This document shows, piece by piece, positions 1 through 9,069 of a DNA stretch of 64,000 bases. The notes under the pieces are model-generated. The model was not told the origin of the DNA and made no database searches. It was given only the letters and a program-made list of their open reading frames with translations. The position numbers were made by a program, and so were the translations under genes. This DNA comes from an uncultured Eubacteriales bacterium. GTDB taxonomy: Bacteria; Bacillota; Clostridia; Tissierellales; Peptoniphilaceae. The stretch lies in NCBI GenBank assembly GCA_900539725.1, contig UQDI01000003.1:1-64000 (forward strand). The letters run 5' to 3'. The first letter of the stretch is position 1. Every line of letters begins with the position of its first letter.

Positions 1-17
1 ATTTAATAGAAATAAGC

Positions 18-85
18 AAACCCAGGAAAAAATTCCTGGGTTTGTCTTCAGTCTGACAGGGAGCTTCGGCTCCCTGTTTTCATCT
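18..85 (+). terminator. tandem intrinsic terminators of an upstream plus-strand gene
   Basis: Two hairpins stand in a row. The first has an 11-bp perfect stem (18-28 with 33-43, AAAA loop) and is followed by TGTCTTC. The second has a 9-bp stem (56-64 with 69-77), a UUCG tetraloop and the tail TTTTCATC. The T-rich sides lie on the plus-strand 3' ends, so they most likely stop a plus-strand gene that ends just left of the window. They may also stop the convergent phosphatase transcript, although the minus-strand tails are poor in T. Confidence 0.7.
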
Positions 86-114
86 GTAAGCTAATTTTAT
101 TTTAATGAAATTTT

Positions 115-1602
115 TTATTTTGCTCCTAAAGATTCCATAAGTTTACTATAGATTTCACTATCGTGATAAGTTCCTTCATATAGTTCAGCTGTTGCGCCTA
201 GTGCATATATAGGTACTGGAACTGCTGTATGAGCAAATGTTGACCAGCCTATACCAGCTTTATTGTCAATTATATGAGTTAGTGTAGCGCTAAATGGATC
301 ATATCCGCCATATAATAAGTTTGTTTCTATAGATTTAGTTCTTTTGTCTTTTTCTTTCATTGATTCAGCAAAAGCTGCTTTCAATTTGCCAAGTTCATAA
401 TCATTTAATACGAATAATTCATCTTCCTTCTTAGTGTTTTTATCCTTAACTATTAGTCCAAATGATTCCTTTACTAATTTTAGTGCATCTTCAAACTTAA
501 GATTCTTGTTGTTTTTCTTTAATTCTTCAAATTTCTTATCGAATTCAACATAGCTTAATTTTTGCTTGTCAAATATTTCAAAGTGTGTGTCGTATCCTGT
601 TCCTTGATAGCCAAGGCTTAGTCCGCCTGTTTCGTGGTCAGCAGTAACTAGGATTAGTGTTTCATCGGGATGTTTTTTATAAAATTCTATAGCTTCTTGA
701 ACTGCATCGTCAAGTGCAAGCACTTCATGTATAGATGAGAAAGCATCATTAGCATGGCAAGCCCAGTCAACTTTACCAGCTTCAGCCATGATGAAGAAGC
801 CCTTTTCATTGTCTAGTACTTCGATAGCTTTTCTAACTGTATCTCTTAAAGTCATATCACCCTTCTTTTGATCAAGTGTATATGGCATAGATCCTGAATC
901 TTGTATTCTTTCAGTAACAGCAAATACTTTACCAGTATTTTTGTTAATCTTTTCAAAGTCCTTTTTTGTTTCAGTTACTGTGTAGCCATTGGCTCTTAAA
1001 ATATCATAAAGATCTTTTTCTTTTTTGTTCTTATCGTCACCAGTTCTGTGTTCTAGTGAACCACCTGCGAAGTAGTCAAAGCCACTTGCTGCCATTTGTT
1101 TACCTATTTCGTAGTATTGTTTTCTAGATGTAACGTTAGCATAGAAAGCTGCTGGTGTTGCGTGATTTAATGTAACAGTTGATATAATACCTATCTTTTT
1201 GCCTTGAGCTTTCATCTTTTCAGCAACAGTAGTAACGTTCTTTTGAAGATCACTTGTCTTACCTATTACCCCAGAATGAGTTTTATTGCCTGAGCTAATA
1301 GCTGTAGCAGTTGAAGCTGAGTCTGGGCAGAAGCTTGTTGAGTCTTCAGTGTTAACAAGACCAACTGTTGGGAACTTATAAAACTCTAATGGTTTTATCT
1401 CTACTTTATCCTTGTTTCCAGTGTAGATTTGAGCAGCGTTAACTTGAGCGGCTCCCATACCATCACCTATAAACAAGAAGACATACTTAGCCTTTTTTGC
1501 TTTTTTGCTTTCAGCATAGCTTGTTTCGCTTAAAAATGAAAAACTAGATACGAATATAGCTAGTACTAAAACTAATACAAAGAATTTAAAATTTTTTTTC
1601 AT
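115..1602 (-). CDS. phoA: secreted alkaline phosphatase (PhoA family)
   Basis: Hydrolyses phosphate monoesters outside the cell to release phosphate. The metal and active-site motifs of the family are present: FIGDGMG near the N terminus of the mature protein, PDSASTATA holding the nucleophile Ser, TADHETGG, and a C-terminal HTAVPVPIYA metal-ligand region. The N terminus is a signal peptide: MKKNFKFF, a hydrophobic core, then SYA with probable cleavage after residue 30. The reading frame is open to 1641, but the ATG at 1602 has a strong AAAGGGGAG site and starts exactly at the signal peptide, giving 495 aa. It stands alone with its own promoter, which carries four TTTACA-like repeats and suggests PhoP control. 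I see no lipobox, so the mature enzyme should be free or loosely wall-associated. Confidence 0.93.
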   Translation of the reverse strand: MKKNFKFFVLVLVLAIFVSSFSFLSETSYAESKKAKKAKYVFLFIGDGMGAAQVNAAQIYTGNKDKVEIKPLEFYKFPTVGLVNTEDSTSFCPDSASTATAISSGNKTHSGVIGKTSDLQKNVTTVAEKMKAQGKKIGIISTVTLNHATPAAFYANVTSRKQYYEIGKQMAASGFDYFAGGSLEHRTGDDKNKKEKDLYDILRANGYTVTETKKDFEKINKNTGKVFAVTERIQDSGSMPYTLDQKKGDMTLRDTVRKAIEVLDNEKGFFIMAEAGKVDWACHANDAFSSIHEVLALDDAVQEAIEFYKKHPDETLILVTADHETGGLSLGYQGTGYDTHFEIFDKQKLSYVEFDKKFEELKKNNKNLKFEDALKLVKESFGLIVKDKNTKKEDELFVLNDYELGKLKAAFAESMKEKDKRTKSIETNLLYGGYDPFSATLTHIIDNKAGIGWSTFAHTAVPVPIYALGATAELYEGTYHDSEIYSKLMESLGAK

Positions 1603-1627
1603 GAAATTCTCCCCTTTCTTTGTATTG

Positions 1628-1681
1628 ATTATATTCTTCATATGTTAAAAATAAATGTAAATAATGTAAACTTTTTGTAAA
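1628..1681 (-). promoter_or_regulatory. phoA promoter with four-repeat candidate PhoP box
   Basis: Reading the minus strand, there are TTTACA (1681-1676), TTTACA (1670-1665), TTTACA (1661-1656) and TTAACA (1648-1643), then TATAAT (1633-1628). Repeat starts are 11, 9 and 13 bases apart, about one helical turn. With a start site near 1621 they fall at about -60 to -22, where Bacillus PhoP boxes lie in activated promoters. No normal -35 box is correctly spaced from the -10, as expected of an activator-dependent promoter. The first repeat touches the T-tract of the upstream pepF terminator. Confidence 0.7.
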
Positions 1682-1715
1682 AAAAACCTCCCTAGCATTA
1701 ATTAGTAGAGAGGTT
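1677..1715 (-). terminator. intrinsic terminator of pepF
   Basis: A 10-bp stem with one mismatch (1685-1694 against 1706-1715) is followed on the minus strand by a run of eight T. It lies 22 bases after the pepF stop codon. Confidence 0.85.
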
Positions 1716-1737
1716 AATAAATATAATTTAATAATTT

Positions 1738-3498
1738 TTATTCAGTTAATTTTAAGAACTCATCTATTTCTGCTTTTATAGTTTCTAGTGATGCGTCGAA
1801 GAATTCTTCCTTAGTAACGTCTATGCCAACTGATTTACAGCAATCTTTAATACTCATCTTGCCTGTGTTTCTTAGAAGTGTGTCATATTTTTCTATGAAG
1901 GCATCTCCTTCATTCTTATATATGCTGTATAGGCCTCTTGCGAACAATAGTCCGAAGCAATATGGGAAGTTATAATAACCAAGGCCGCTGCTGTAGTAGT
2001 GAGACTTGCATATCCACATGCCCTTGTTAAGCTTTTCTGGGTCTAAGCCATCTTTGAAAGCTTCTTTTTGGGCGTTCATCATGATTTCATCGAAGTCATC
2101 TGCATCAAGGGCGCCATTTTTTCTTCTTCTAAATACTTCATCTTCGAATAAGAATCTTGAATAAATATCAACAACTGTTTGTGCTGCGCCTGAAATAATA
2201 TTTTCAAGTATAAATATCTTTTCATCGTCGTTCTTAGCATCTTTAAGAGCAGCGTTATATGTTATTGTCTCAGCAAATATTGATGCAGTCTCTGCTATAG
2301 GCATAGTGTAATCTTGATTGATAGGCTTTTCTTGGAATATTACTCTTCCATGATAAGCATGACCAAGTTCATGAGCAAAGGTAATCATCGAGTCAAATGT
2401 GCCACCGAAGTTTGCTAATACTCTTGATTCTTTTATTGCTGAGCAGCTTGAACAAAATGCACCACCAACTTTTCCTTCTCTAGGCTCTGTATCTAGCCAA
2501 TTGTTTTCAAAGGCATGTTTAGCAAAATCACCTAATTTATCTGAGAATGAATAGTATTGCTTAATAACAAAGTCTTTTGCTTCATCAAATGTGTAAGTAA
2601 TACTTCCCTTGCCTACTGGCGCGAATGTTTCGTAATAAGGAAGCTTGTCGTAGCCAAGTAATTTTGCTTTTCTATTGAAGTACTTAACGAAGTCTGGTAG
2701 ATACTTTCTAACTGATGACCACATTGCATCAAGTATCTCTTTATCAAATCTTGAATCGATAAGTGTTTTTTCTAATGGACTTTCGTATCCTCTTAACTCG
2801 CACTCATTAATAACTTCGCCTTTGATTGAGCTAAGTGACATTGCTACTGAATCTCTGATCTTGTCATAACATTCTTCTTCAGCTACAAAACTCTTTCTTC
2901 TAAGCTCCTTATCGTCTTCATATTGTAAGTTTCTTATAGCTGGTAGATTTATTTCTTTTACTTCTCCATTAGAGAATTCCACTTTGCTAGTTACTTTACT
3001 TGTTAAATTAGAGTGTAGTCTGTTCCACTCGTATGAACCTGTTTCTTTTATACGAGCAACAGCTATCTCTACGTCATCACTTAATGAGTGTTTAGCTTGT
3101 TCACATCCTTCATTTAAAATAAATCTATATTCTTTAAAAGCGTCATCTTCATCAATTATTTCATTGATGTCGTCTATGCTCTTTAAAAATTTTGTGTAGA
3201 CAACATTTAGCTCAGTAAACTCTCTACCTATAGCTATAAGCTTTGATTTTTCTGTTAGTGCTTCTTTATTGTTAACGTTTTCACTTAAGTTTAGTGAAAC
3301 ATAACCATATAGTCTTGCAGCATAGTTTTCTATAAGATTGGCTTTGTCTACATATTGAAGTAAAACTTTTTTCTTGTCGTCAAAGTTATCTGTGATAAAT
3401 GCTTTTAAATCTTTTACTTCTTTTAATATATTGTCATAGTCTTCTTTGTATTTAGGGTCTGTAAATGATTTATAGTATGCCGATAAATCCCACTTCAT
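1738..3498 (-). CDS. pepF: oligoendopeptidase F, M3 family
   Basis: Cytoplasmic zinc metallopeptidase that degrades short peptides. The M3 zinc motif is seen as AHELGHAYHG (HExxH) about residue 377, followed by the MPIAETASIFAE segment that supplies the third ligand. At 586 aa it has the usual length of PepF/M3B enzymes, with the helical N-terminal half typical of the family and no signal peptide. The start is supported by AGAGGAGGAAT seven bases before ATG. It lies just downstream of the atpC terminator and has its own terminator, so it may depend partly on read-through from the ATP synthase operon, since no clear promoter is seen in the 47-base gap. Substrate preference cannot be read from the sequence. 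Confidence 0.95.
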   Translation of the reverse strand: MKWDLSAYYKSFTDPKYKEDYDNILKEVKDLKAFITDNFDDKKKVLLQYVDKANLIENYAARLYGYVSLNLSENVNNKEALTEKSKLIAIGREFTELNVVYTKFLKSIDDINEIIDEDDAFKEYRFILNEGCEQAKHSLSDDVEIAVARIKETGSYEWNRLHSNLTSKVTSKVEFSNGEVKEINLPAIRNLQYEDDKELRRKSFVAEEECYDKIRDSVAMSLSSIKGEVINECELRGYESPLEKTLIDSRFDKEILDAMWSSVRKYLPDFVKYFNRKAKLLGYDKLPYYETFAPVGKGSITYTFDEAKDFVIKQYYSFSDKLGDFAKHAFENNWLDTEPREGKVGGAFCSSCSAIKESRVLANFGGTFDSMITFAHELGHAYHGRVIFQEKPINQDYTMPIAETASIFAETITYNAALKDAKNDDEKIFILENIISGAAQTVVDIYSRFLFEDEVFRRRKNGALDADDFDEIMMNAQKEAFKDGLDPEKLNKGMWICKSHYYSSGLGYYNFPYCFGLLFARGLYSIYKNEGDAFIEKYDTLLRNTGKMSIKDCCKSVGIDVTKEEFFDASLETIKAEIDEFLKLTE

Positions 3499-3515
3499 AA
3501 TATTCCTCCTCTTTC

Positions 3516-3545
3516 AAAAAGAGGGTAGCAAATTGCTACCTTCTC
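3516..3545 (-). terminator. intrinsic terminator of the ATP synthase operon
   Basis: On the minus strand GGTAGCAA pairs with TTGCTACC, with flanking GAGA/TCTT pairing, and is followed by CTTTTT. It begins directly after the atpC stop and ends at the pepF ribosome binding site. Confidence 0.8.
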
Positions 3546-3944
3546 TTAATAATTTTTATTTCCAACATTGATTCTGTTGATTGCCTTCTTAAGCGCAAGC
3601 TCTGCTTTGAATGTGTCTGTACCCTTGTCTTCTAGTCTCTTGCTTGCTCTTTCCTTAGCTCTCTCTGCTCTGTTTATGTCTATCTCTTCTTCCCATTCGC
3701 AAGCGTCTGAGACTACAGTTATATTATTGTTTCTCACGTCAATATAACCGCCAGCGCAGGCAGCGATCTTTCTTTCATCTCCATCTTTAATAACAAGTCT
3801 ACCAATATCCAGTATTGTTACCAGTGGAGAGTGATTAAGAAGTATTCCTACGTCTCCTTCAATTGTTCTAGCGACAAGCATGTCAATCTCGCCTTCGAAA
3901 AACAATTTGTCGGGTGTAACAACCTTAAGATATAATCTATTCAT
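3546..3944 (-). CDS. atpC: F-type ATP synthase epsilon subunit
   Basis: Epsilon subunit of the F1 central stalk. It couples rotation to catalysis and can inhibit ATP hydrolysis. At 132 aa it has the family length. The N-terminal beta sandwich starts YLKVVTPDKLFFEGE and contains the conserved EGDVGILLNHSPLVTIL, and the C-terminal half is the helical hairpin (ERAKERASKRLEDKG). It is the last gene of the operon, overlaps the end of atpD by 8 bases (translational coupling) and is followed at once by a terminator. Confidence 0.97.
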   Translation of the reverse strand: MNRLYLKVVTPDKLFFEGEIDMLVARTIEGDVGILLNHSPLVTILDIGRLVIKDGDERKIAACAGGYIDVRNNNITVVSDACEWEEEIDINRAERAKERASKRLEDKGTDTFKAELALKKAINRINVGNKNY

Positions 3945-5346
3945 TATCTTGCCTCATACTCTCAGCTTTTTTAACAGCATCATCTATAGTTCCAACGAAT
4001 AAGAATGCTGATTCAGGTAAATCATCATGTTTACCGTCAAGTATTTCTTCAAAGCCTCTGATAGTTTCGGCTATAGGAACGTATTGACCTTCTATACCTG
4101 TAAATTGTTCAGCAACTGAGAACGGTTGTGATAAGAACCTTTGTATTCTTCTTGCTCTAGCAACAGTTATCTTGTCATCTTCAGATAATTCATCCATACC
4201 AAGTATAGCGATGATATCTTGAAGTTCTTTGTATCTTTGTAGTATCTCTTGTACACGTCTAGCAACTTCATAGTGTTTTTCTCCAACTACTTGTGGATCA
4301 AGTATTCTTGATGTTGAATCAAGTGGGTCTACCGCTGGATATATACCTAATTCTGAAATTGAACGTGAAAGAACTGTTGTTGCGTCAAGATGGGTAAATG
4401 TTGTTGCTGGTGCAGGGTCTGTTAAGTCGTCGGCAGGTACGTAAACAGCTTGTACTGATGTGATTGAGCCGTTCTTTGTAGATGTGATTCTCTCTTGTAA
4501 TTGACCCATCTCTGTAGCAAGTGTTGGTTGATAACCTACTGCTGATGGCATTCTACCAAGAAGCGCAGAAACTTCTGAACCCGCTTGAGTAAATCTGAAT
4601 ATATTGTCAATGAAAAGTAATACGTCTTGGTGTTTTTCATCTCTAAAGTATTCAGCCATAGTCAAACCTGTTAGAGCAACTCTCATTCTTGCTCCTGGCG
4701 GTTCATTCATTTGACCGAATACTAAAGCAGTCTTGTTAATAACACCAGACTCTTTCATTTCGTAGTAAAGGTCATTACCTTCTCTTGTTCTTTCTCCAAC
4801 GCCTGCAAAAACTGAAAGTCCACCATGTTCCTTAGCGATATTGTTGATTAACTCTTGTATAAGAACAGTCTTACCAACACCGGCACCACCGAATAGACCT
4901 ATCTTACCGCCTCTAGCATATGGAGCTATAAGGTCGATAACTTTGATACCAGTTTCAAAGATTTCTCTTGATGTAACTTGTTCATCATAAGTAGGTGCTT
5001 GTCTGTGTATTGGATCGTATCTGTCATACTTAGCCTTAGTATCTTCATCAATGTTTTCACCTAAAACGTTGAAAAGTCTTCCTAAAGTTTTATCGCCAAC
5101 AGGCACCTTTATTGGGCTTCCTGTATCTATAGCTTCAGCGCCTCTAACTAGTCCGTCAGTAGATGACATTGATATACATCTAACTATATCGTCACCTATA
5201 TGTTGACTTACTTCAGCTATAAGCGGCTTGCCATTTAAATCAATTTTAATCGCGTTAAGAAGGTTTGGTAGAGAATTTTGTTTAAATCTTATATCAAGAA
5301 CCGGTCCAATTATTTGTACAACTTTACCAATATTTTGATTTTCCAT
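3937..5346 (-). CDS. atpD: F-type ATP synthase beta subunit
   Basis: Catalytic beta subunit of F1. The Walker A GGAGVGKT is near residue 154. GERTREGNDLY and the Walker B region DVLLFIDNIFRFTQAGSEVSALLGRMPSAVG follow, here cited only as positions about 240-275, and ALVFGQMNEPPGARMR is intact. At 469 aa it is full length. It is preceded by atpG (13-base gap) and overlaps atpC. No residue expected for catalysis appears to be missing. Confidence 0.99.
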   Translation of the reverse strand: MENQNIGKVVQIIGPVLDIRFKQNSLPNLLNAIKIDLNGKPLIAEVSQHIGDDIVRCISMSSTDGLVRGAEAIDTGSPIKVPVGDKTLGRLFNVLGENIDEDTKAKYDRYDPIHRQAPTYDEQVTSREIFETGIKVIDLIAPYARGGKIGLFGGAGVGKTVLIQELINNIAKEHGGLSVFAGVGERTREGNDLYYEMKESGVINKTALVFGQMNEPPGARMRVALTGLTMAEYFRDEKHQDVLLFIDNIFRFTQAGSEVSALLGRMPSAVGYQPTLATEMGQLQERITSTKNGSITSVQAVYVPADDLTDPAPATTFTHLDATTVLSRSISELGIYPAVDPLDSTSRILDPQVVGEKHYEVARRVQEILQRYKELQDIIAILGMDELSEDDKITVARARRIQRFLSQPFSVAEQFTGIEGQYVPIAETIRGFEEILDGKHDDLPESAFLFVGTIDDAVKKAESMRQDNE

Positions 5347-5359
5347 AATTTCACCCCTT

Positions 5360-6214
5360 CTAATTTAATGCATTTGCACCTGAGACTATCTCAGTAATTT
5401 CTTGTGTAATTTGAGCTTGTCTTGCTCTGTTGAATCTAAGAGACAAACTCTCAAGCATATCGTTAGCATTATCAGTAGCATTCTTCATAGAGTTTCTTCT
5501 GGATGCTTGTTCTGAAGCTGCCGACTCAATCATAGCTCCAAATATAGTTATTGATATATAATCCTTAACTAATCTATTTAAAACTTCTTCAGCAGATGGT
5601 TCATACTCAATAAGTCTGTTCTCCATATTGCCGTCCTTTTCTATAGATTCGGCTGGTAATAGCTTAACCATACTAGGCACTAAACTTAGTACAGTAGAAA
5701 AATGAGTATAAACTAATAGAACTTCATCAATTTCTTTTTTTCTGTATAAATCATAACAGATGCTACCTATCTTAGCAGCATTATTATATGAAGGTTCTTC
5801 TGAAATATATGAAAATTCTTCTACTATGCCATCGTATCTTCTTTTAAAGTACTCTCTTGCTTCAACACCGACAAGTATAAACTTTGTTCCTACTTTGTCA
5901 TCAATATATGACTCAGCTTTTCTTATTACGTTAATGTTATAACCACCAGCTAAACCTCTATCAGATGTTAAAACAATTATGAGTCTATTTTTAACTTCTC
6001 TTCTTTCAAGTAAATCATACTTAACACCCTTAGTGTTTGCTAGTATTTCTCTTATACTTGATTCAACAGTGTTATAATATGGCCTTGTAAGTTCAAGTTG
6101 TTTTCTTGATTTACGAAGTTTAGAAGTAGATACTAATTCCATAGCTCTAGTAATTTGCTTTATATTAGATACACTTTTTATTCTTCTTTTAATTTCTTTA
6201 CTTTGTTCAGCCAT
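5360..6214 (-). CDS. atpG: F-type ATP synthase gamma subunit
   Basis: Rotating shaft of F1. The two coiled-coil ends typical of the family are present: N-terminal KRRIKSVSNIKQITRAMELVS and C-terminal RFNRARQAQITQEITEIVSGA (both cited in part). LTSDRGLAGGYN lies between them. The length, 284 aa, is normal. It lies between atpA (9-base gap) and atpD in the standard order. Confidence 0.98.
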   Translation of the reverse strand: MAEQSKEIKRRIKSVSNIKQITRAMELVSTSKLRKSRKQLELTRPYYNTVESSIREILANTKGVKYDLLERREVKNRLIIVLTSDRGLAGGYNINVIRKAESYIDDKVGTKFILVGVEAREYFKRRYDGIVEEFSYISEEPSYNNAAKIGSICYDLYRKKEIDEVLLVYTHFSTVLSLVPSMVKLLPAESIEKDGNMENRLIEYEPSAEEVLNRLVKDYISITIFGAMIESAASEQASRRNSMKNATDNANDMLESLSLRFNRARQAQITQEITEIVSGANALN

Positions 6215-6223
6215 AATAAACCT

Positions 6224-7729
6224 CTAGTTAAAAGTCTTTTTAAATTCTTCTATCTTTAGTTTTAGCTCTTCTTTTATTTCATCAGTTAATTCTTTTTTCT
6301 CTAAAATCTTCTTAGCAGTTTCACTAGAAGTATTTTCCATGTACTCTAGAAAATCATTTTCAAAAGCCTTAACTCTGTCTACAGGAATATCATCAAGATA
6401 TCTGTTAGTAACAGCAAATAAAATCATAACCTCTTCTTCGACTTTTAAAGGTTTATATTGTGCTTGTTTAAGTATTTCCATGATTCTTTGACCATGATTT
6501 AGCTTGTCAGCAGTGTCCTTGTCAAGCTCAGAACCGAATTGAGCAAATGCCAATAATTCTCTGTATTGAGCTAGTTCAAGTTTAATACCGCTTGAAACTT
6601 TCTTCATAGCCTTGATTTGTGCAGCTCCACCAACACGAGATACCGATAAACCTGCGTTTACTGCTGGTCTTTGTCCCGAGAAGAATAATTGTCCTTCAAG
6701 GAAGATTTGTCCGTCAGTAATTGATATAACGTTAGTTGGTATATAAGCAGAAATGTCTCCAGCTTGTGTTTCTATGATAGGAAGAGCTGTTATAGAGCCT
6801 CCACCTAATTTATCAGATAATTTTGCTGATCTTTCAAGTAGTCTTGAGTGTAGATAGAAAACGTCTCCTGGGTACGCTTCACGTCCTGGTGGTCTTCTAA
6901 GCAATAGAGACATTGAACGATAAGCAACGGCGTGCTTTGATAAGTCATCGTAGATGATAAGTACGTCTTTACCTGCATACATGAACTCTTCAGCCATAGC
7001 AGTTCCTGCATATGGAGCAATGTATTGTAGTGGTGCTAATTCACTTGCTGATGAGCTTACTACTATAGTGTAGTCCATCGCACCATGTTCTTCTAGTACA
7101 TTAACTAATTGAGCTACAGTTGAGTTCTTTTGACCAATAGCAACATATATACATATTACGTCTTGATCCTTTTGATTTATTATTGTATCTATGGCGATGG
7201 CAGTCTTACCTGTTTGTCTATCGCCTATAATTAACTCTCTTTGTCCTCTACCTATAGGGATTATGGAGTCAATAGTTTTGATACCAGTTTGTAACGGTTC
7301 AGATACAGACTTTCTGTCGATGATACCTGGCGCATTAGCTTCGATAGGTCTATACTTTTTGCTTTCAATTTTGCCTTTTCCATCGATAGCTTGTCCTAGT
7401 GAATTAACTACTCTACCAATAAGCGCGTCGCCTACTGGAACTTCAACGATTCTACCAGTTCTTTTAACTGGGTCTCCTTCTTTTAAGTTCTTGTCACTAC
7501 CTAAAAGTACACAACCAATATTATCTTGTTCAAGGTTTAGTGCCATAGCGTATACGCCACCAGGTAGTTCAAGTAATTCACCAGCCATAGCATTATCAAG
7601 TCCGTAAACTCTAGCTATACCGTCTCCAACTTCAATAATAGATCCAACTTCAACCGTATCTAATTTTTTGGCATAATTTTTTATTAATTCTTTTATAACT
7701 GAGCTAATTTCCTCTGGTTTTAACCCCAT
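6224..7729 (-). CDS. atpA: F-type ATP synthase alpha subunit
   Basis: Non-catalytic nucleotide-binding subunit of F1. Walker A GDRQTGKT is near residue 170. VCIYVAIGQKNSTVAQ and the arginine-finger region ISVSRVGGAAQ-type segment (here LSVSRVGGAAQIKAMKK) are present. The length, 501 aa, is normal. Its start follows the atpH stop with no gap, and the codon context ATTTAG/ATGGGG implies coupled translation. Confidence 0.99.
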   Translation of the reverse strand: MGLKPEEISSVIKELIKNYAKKLDTVEVGSIIEVGDGIARVYGLDNAMAGELLELPGGVYAMALNLEQDNIGCVLLGSDKNLKEGDPVKRTGRIVEVPVGDALIGRVVNSLGQAIDGKGKIESKKYRPIEANAPGIIDRKSVSEPLQTGIKTIDSIIPIGRGQRELIIGDRQTGKTAIAIDTIINQKDQDVICIYVAIGQKNSTVAQLVNVLEEHGAMDYTIVVSSSASELAPLQYIAPYAGTAMAEEFMYAGKDVLIIYDDLSKHAVAYRSMSLLLRRPPGREAYPGDVFYLHSRLLERSAKLSDKLGGGSITALPIIETQAGDISAYIPTNVISITDGQIFLEGQLFFSGQRPAVNAGLSVSRVGGAAQIKAMKKVSSGIKLELAQYRELLAFAQFGSELDKDTADKLNHGQRIMEILKQAQYKPLKVEEEVMILFAVTNRYLDDIPVDRVKAFENDFLEYMENTSSETAKKILEKKELTDEIKEELKLKIEEFKKTFN

Positions 7730-8281
7730 TTAGATACTCACCTCACTATTATTTATTAATTCTTTTCTTAATTCGTTCAATTGACCTTTTAGTGTTGAGT
7801 CGATAAGCTTGTCACCGATCTTAACAATTGAGCCACCTATTATAGAATCATCTAAAACATTTTTTAGCTTTACATGAGACTTTAAAGATGCAGTCAATTT
7901 TTCTTCATATTTTTTTATTTCTTCATCACTAAGACTGTTTTTAGTAATTATAGTTCCATTTAAAATATTGTTGTCTATATCATACAAATTGTTGAATTCA
8001 TCGATTATAGACGATATCATGTCAAATCTCTTAGCATCAATTAAAACATATAAAAAATTCATAGTTAAAGTAGATAGATTTTTTCCATAAATATCTTTTA
8101 CAATATCTTTTTTATCATTATTTGATAACAATGGATGTTTAAATACTTCCATCAGTCTAGGGTTTGAATCAATACTTTCCTTTACTAAGCTTAGCTCTTC
8201 ATAAACTAATTTAAGACAATCATCTTCTTTAGATGCTTCAAACATAGATTTTGCATATAAAGTAGTAGCTAATTCTTCCAT
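7730..8281 (-). CDS. atpH: F-type ATP synthase delta subunit
   Basis: Delta subunit (OSCP homologue), which joins the peripheral stalk to the top of F1. The family pattern is recognisable: N-terminal YAKSMFEASKEDD, the FKHPLLSNNDKKDIV segment, and the C-terminal IIGGSIVKIGDKLIDSTLKGQL. The length, 183 aa, is usual. The start overlaps the end of atpF by 13 bases. Confidence 0.95.
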   Translation of the reverse strand: MEELATTLYAKSMFEASKEDDCLKLVYEELSLVKESIDSNPRLMEVFKHPLLSNNDKKDIVKDIYGKNLSTLTMNFLYVLIDAKRFDMISSIIDEFNNLYDIDNNILNGTIITKNSLSDEEIKKYEEKLTASLKSHVKLKNVLDDSIIGGSIVKIGDKLIDSTLKGQLNELRKELINNSEVSI

Positions 8282-8784
8282 TGTCCACTACCTACTTCTT
8301 CTATAGACTTTTCTATGATCTCTTTGTCTTTCTTCGTGCTAATATTTTCACCAATTAGTTTTTCAGCAGCTAAGATGGCAATATTAACCATATCGCCTTT
8401 CATTTCGTCCATTGCCATTGACTTTTTATTAGCAAGTTCTTTATCAGCTTTTTCCATAATTTTTCTAGATTCTTCTTTAGCATCACTAACAGACTTATTA
8501 ACGATATCGTCAGCTCTCTTTTTAGCTTGATCGACTATATCATTTGCTTCCTTTTTAGCTTCTTTTAACTTAAGCTCATAGTCCCTTAATGCTACTTGAG
8601 ATTTCAAATTATTTTTCTCGCTATCTTCAATGTTCTTCATTACATAGTCTTGTCTTTTCTTTAGTAAATCTTTTATAGGATAGTATAAAAATTTACGCAA
8701 AATAAAATACAATACGAGAGTGGCTGTAAGCTGAACAAGCATATTGACTAAATTAAAGTCAACGCTTACATTTAAGCCTTCCAT
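8269..8784 (-). CDS. atpF: F-type ATP synthase b subunit
   Basis: Peripheral stalk subunit. One membrane segment (about residues 10-30, VDFNLVNMLVQLTATLVLYF) is followed by a long charged helix rich in Lys, Glu and Ala. The conserved FLYYPIKDLLKKRQDYV lies just after the membrane. The length is 171 aa. It sits six bases after atpE and overlaps atpH. It is present as a single copy, as expected for a homodimeric b stalk. Confidence 0.96.
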   Translation of the reverse strand: MEGLNVSVDFNLVNMLVQLTATLVLYFILRKFLYYPIKDLLKKRQDYVMKNIEDSEKNNLKSQVALRDYELKLKEAKKEANDIVDQAKKRADDIVNKSVSDAKEESRKIMEKADKELANKKSMAMDEMKGDMVNIAILAAEKLIGENISTKKDKEIIEKSIEEVGSGQWKN

Positions 8785-8790
8785 ACTAAA

Positions 8791-9048
8791 CTATACTAAA
8801 GGTTTAACTAAGATAAGAATTAGGGCAATAACTAGTGAATAAATACCTGTTGTTTCGGCAACAGCTTGTCCTAAAATCATTGTTTGGATGATATCACCTT
8901 TAGCTTCTGGTTGTCTACCTACTGCTTCAGCTCCTTTACTAGCTGCAATACCTTGACCAATACCAGGGCCTAAACCTGCTATCATTGCTATACCAGCTCC
9001 TAAAGCTGACATACCTAAAATAAAATCGTGACCTGAAATTCCTTGCAT
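8791..9048 (-). CDS. atpE: F-type ATP synthase c subunit with sodium-binding motif
   Basis: Ring subunit of the Fo motor: a two-helix hairpin with loop ARQPE-type GRQPEAKGD (residues 44-52). The ion-carrying carboxylate is Glu65 in QAVAETTGIY. The residues known to bind sodium in the Ilyobacter tartaricus ring (Gln32, Val63, Glu65, Ser66, Thr67, Tyr70) appear here as Gln32, Val63, Glu65, Thr66, Thr67 and Tyr70, in the same numbering. I infer a sodium-driven or sodium-pumping enzyme. The length, 85 aa, is normal. It is single copy and lies between atpB and atpF. Confidence 0.97.
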   Translation of the reverse strand: MQGISGHDFILGMSALGAGIAMIAGLGPGIGQGIAASKGAEAVGRQPEAKGDIIQTMILGQAVAETTGIYSLVIALILILVKPLV

Positions 9049-9069
9049 TTAAAATTTCTCCTTTCAAAT

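Noticed and set aside
7191..7607. Long plus-strand open frame opposite atpA
   Set aside because: It mirrors the highly conserved atpA codons, has no ribosome site and its translation has no family features.
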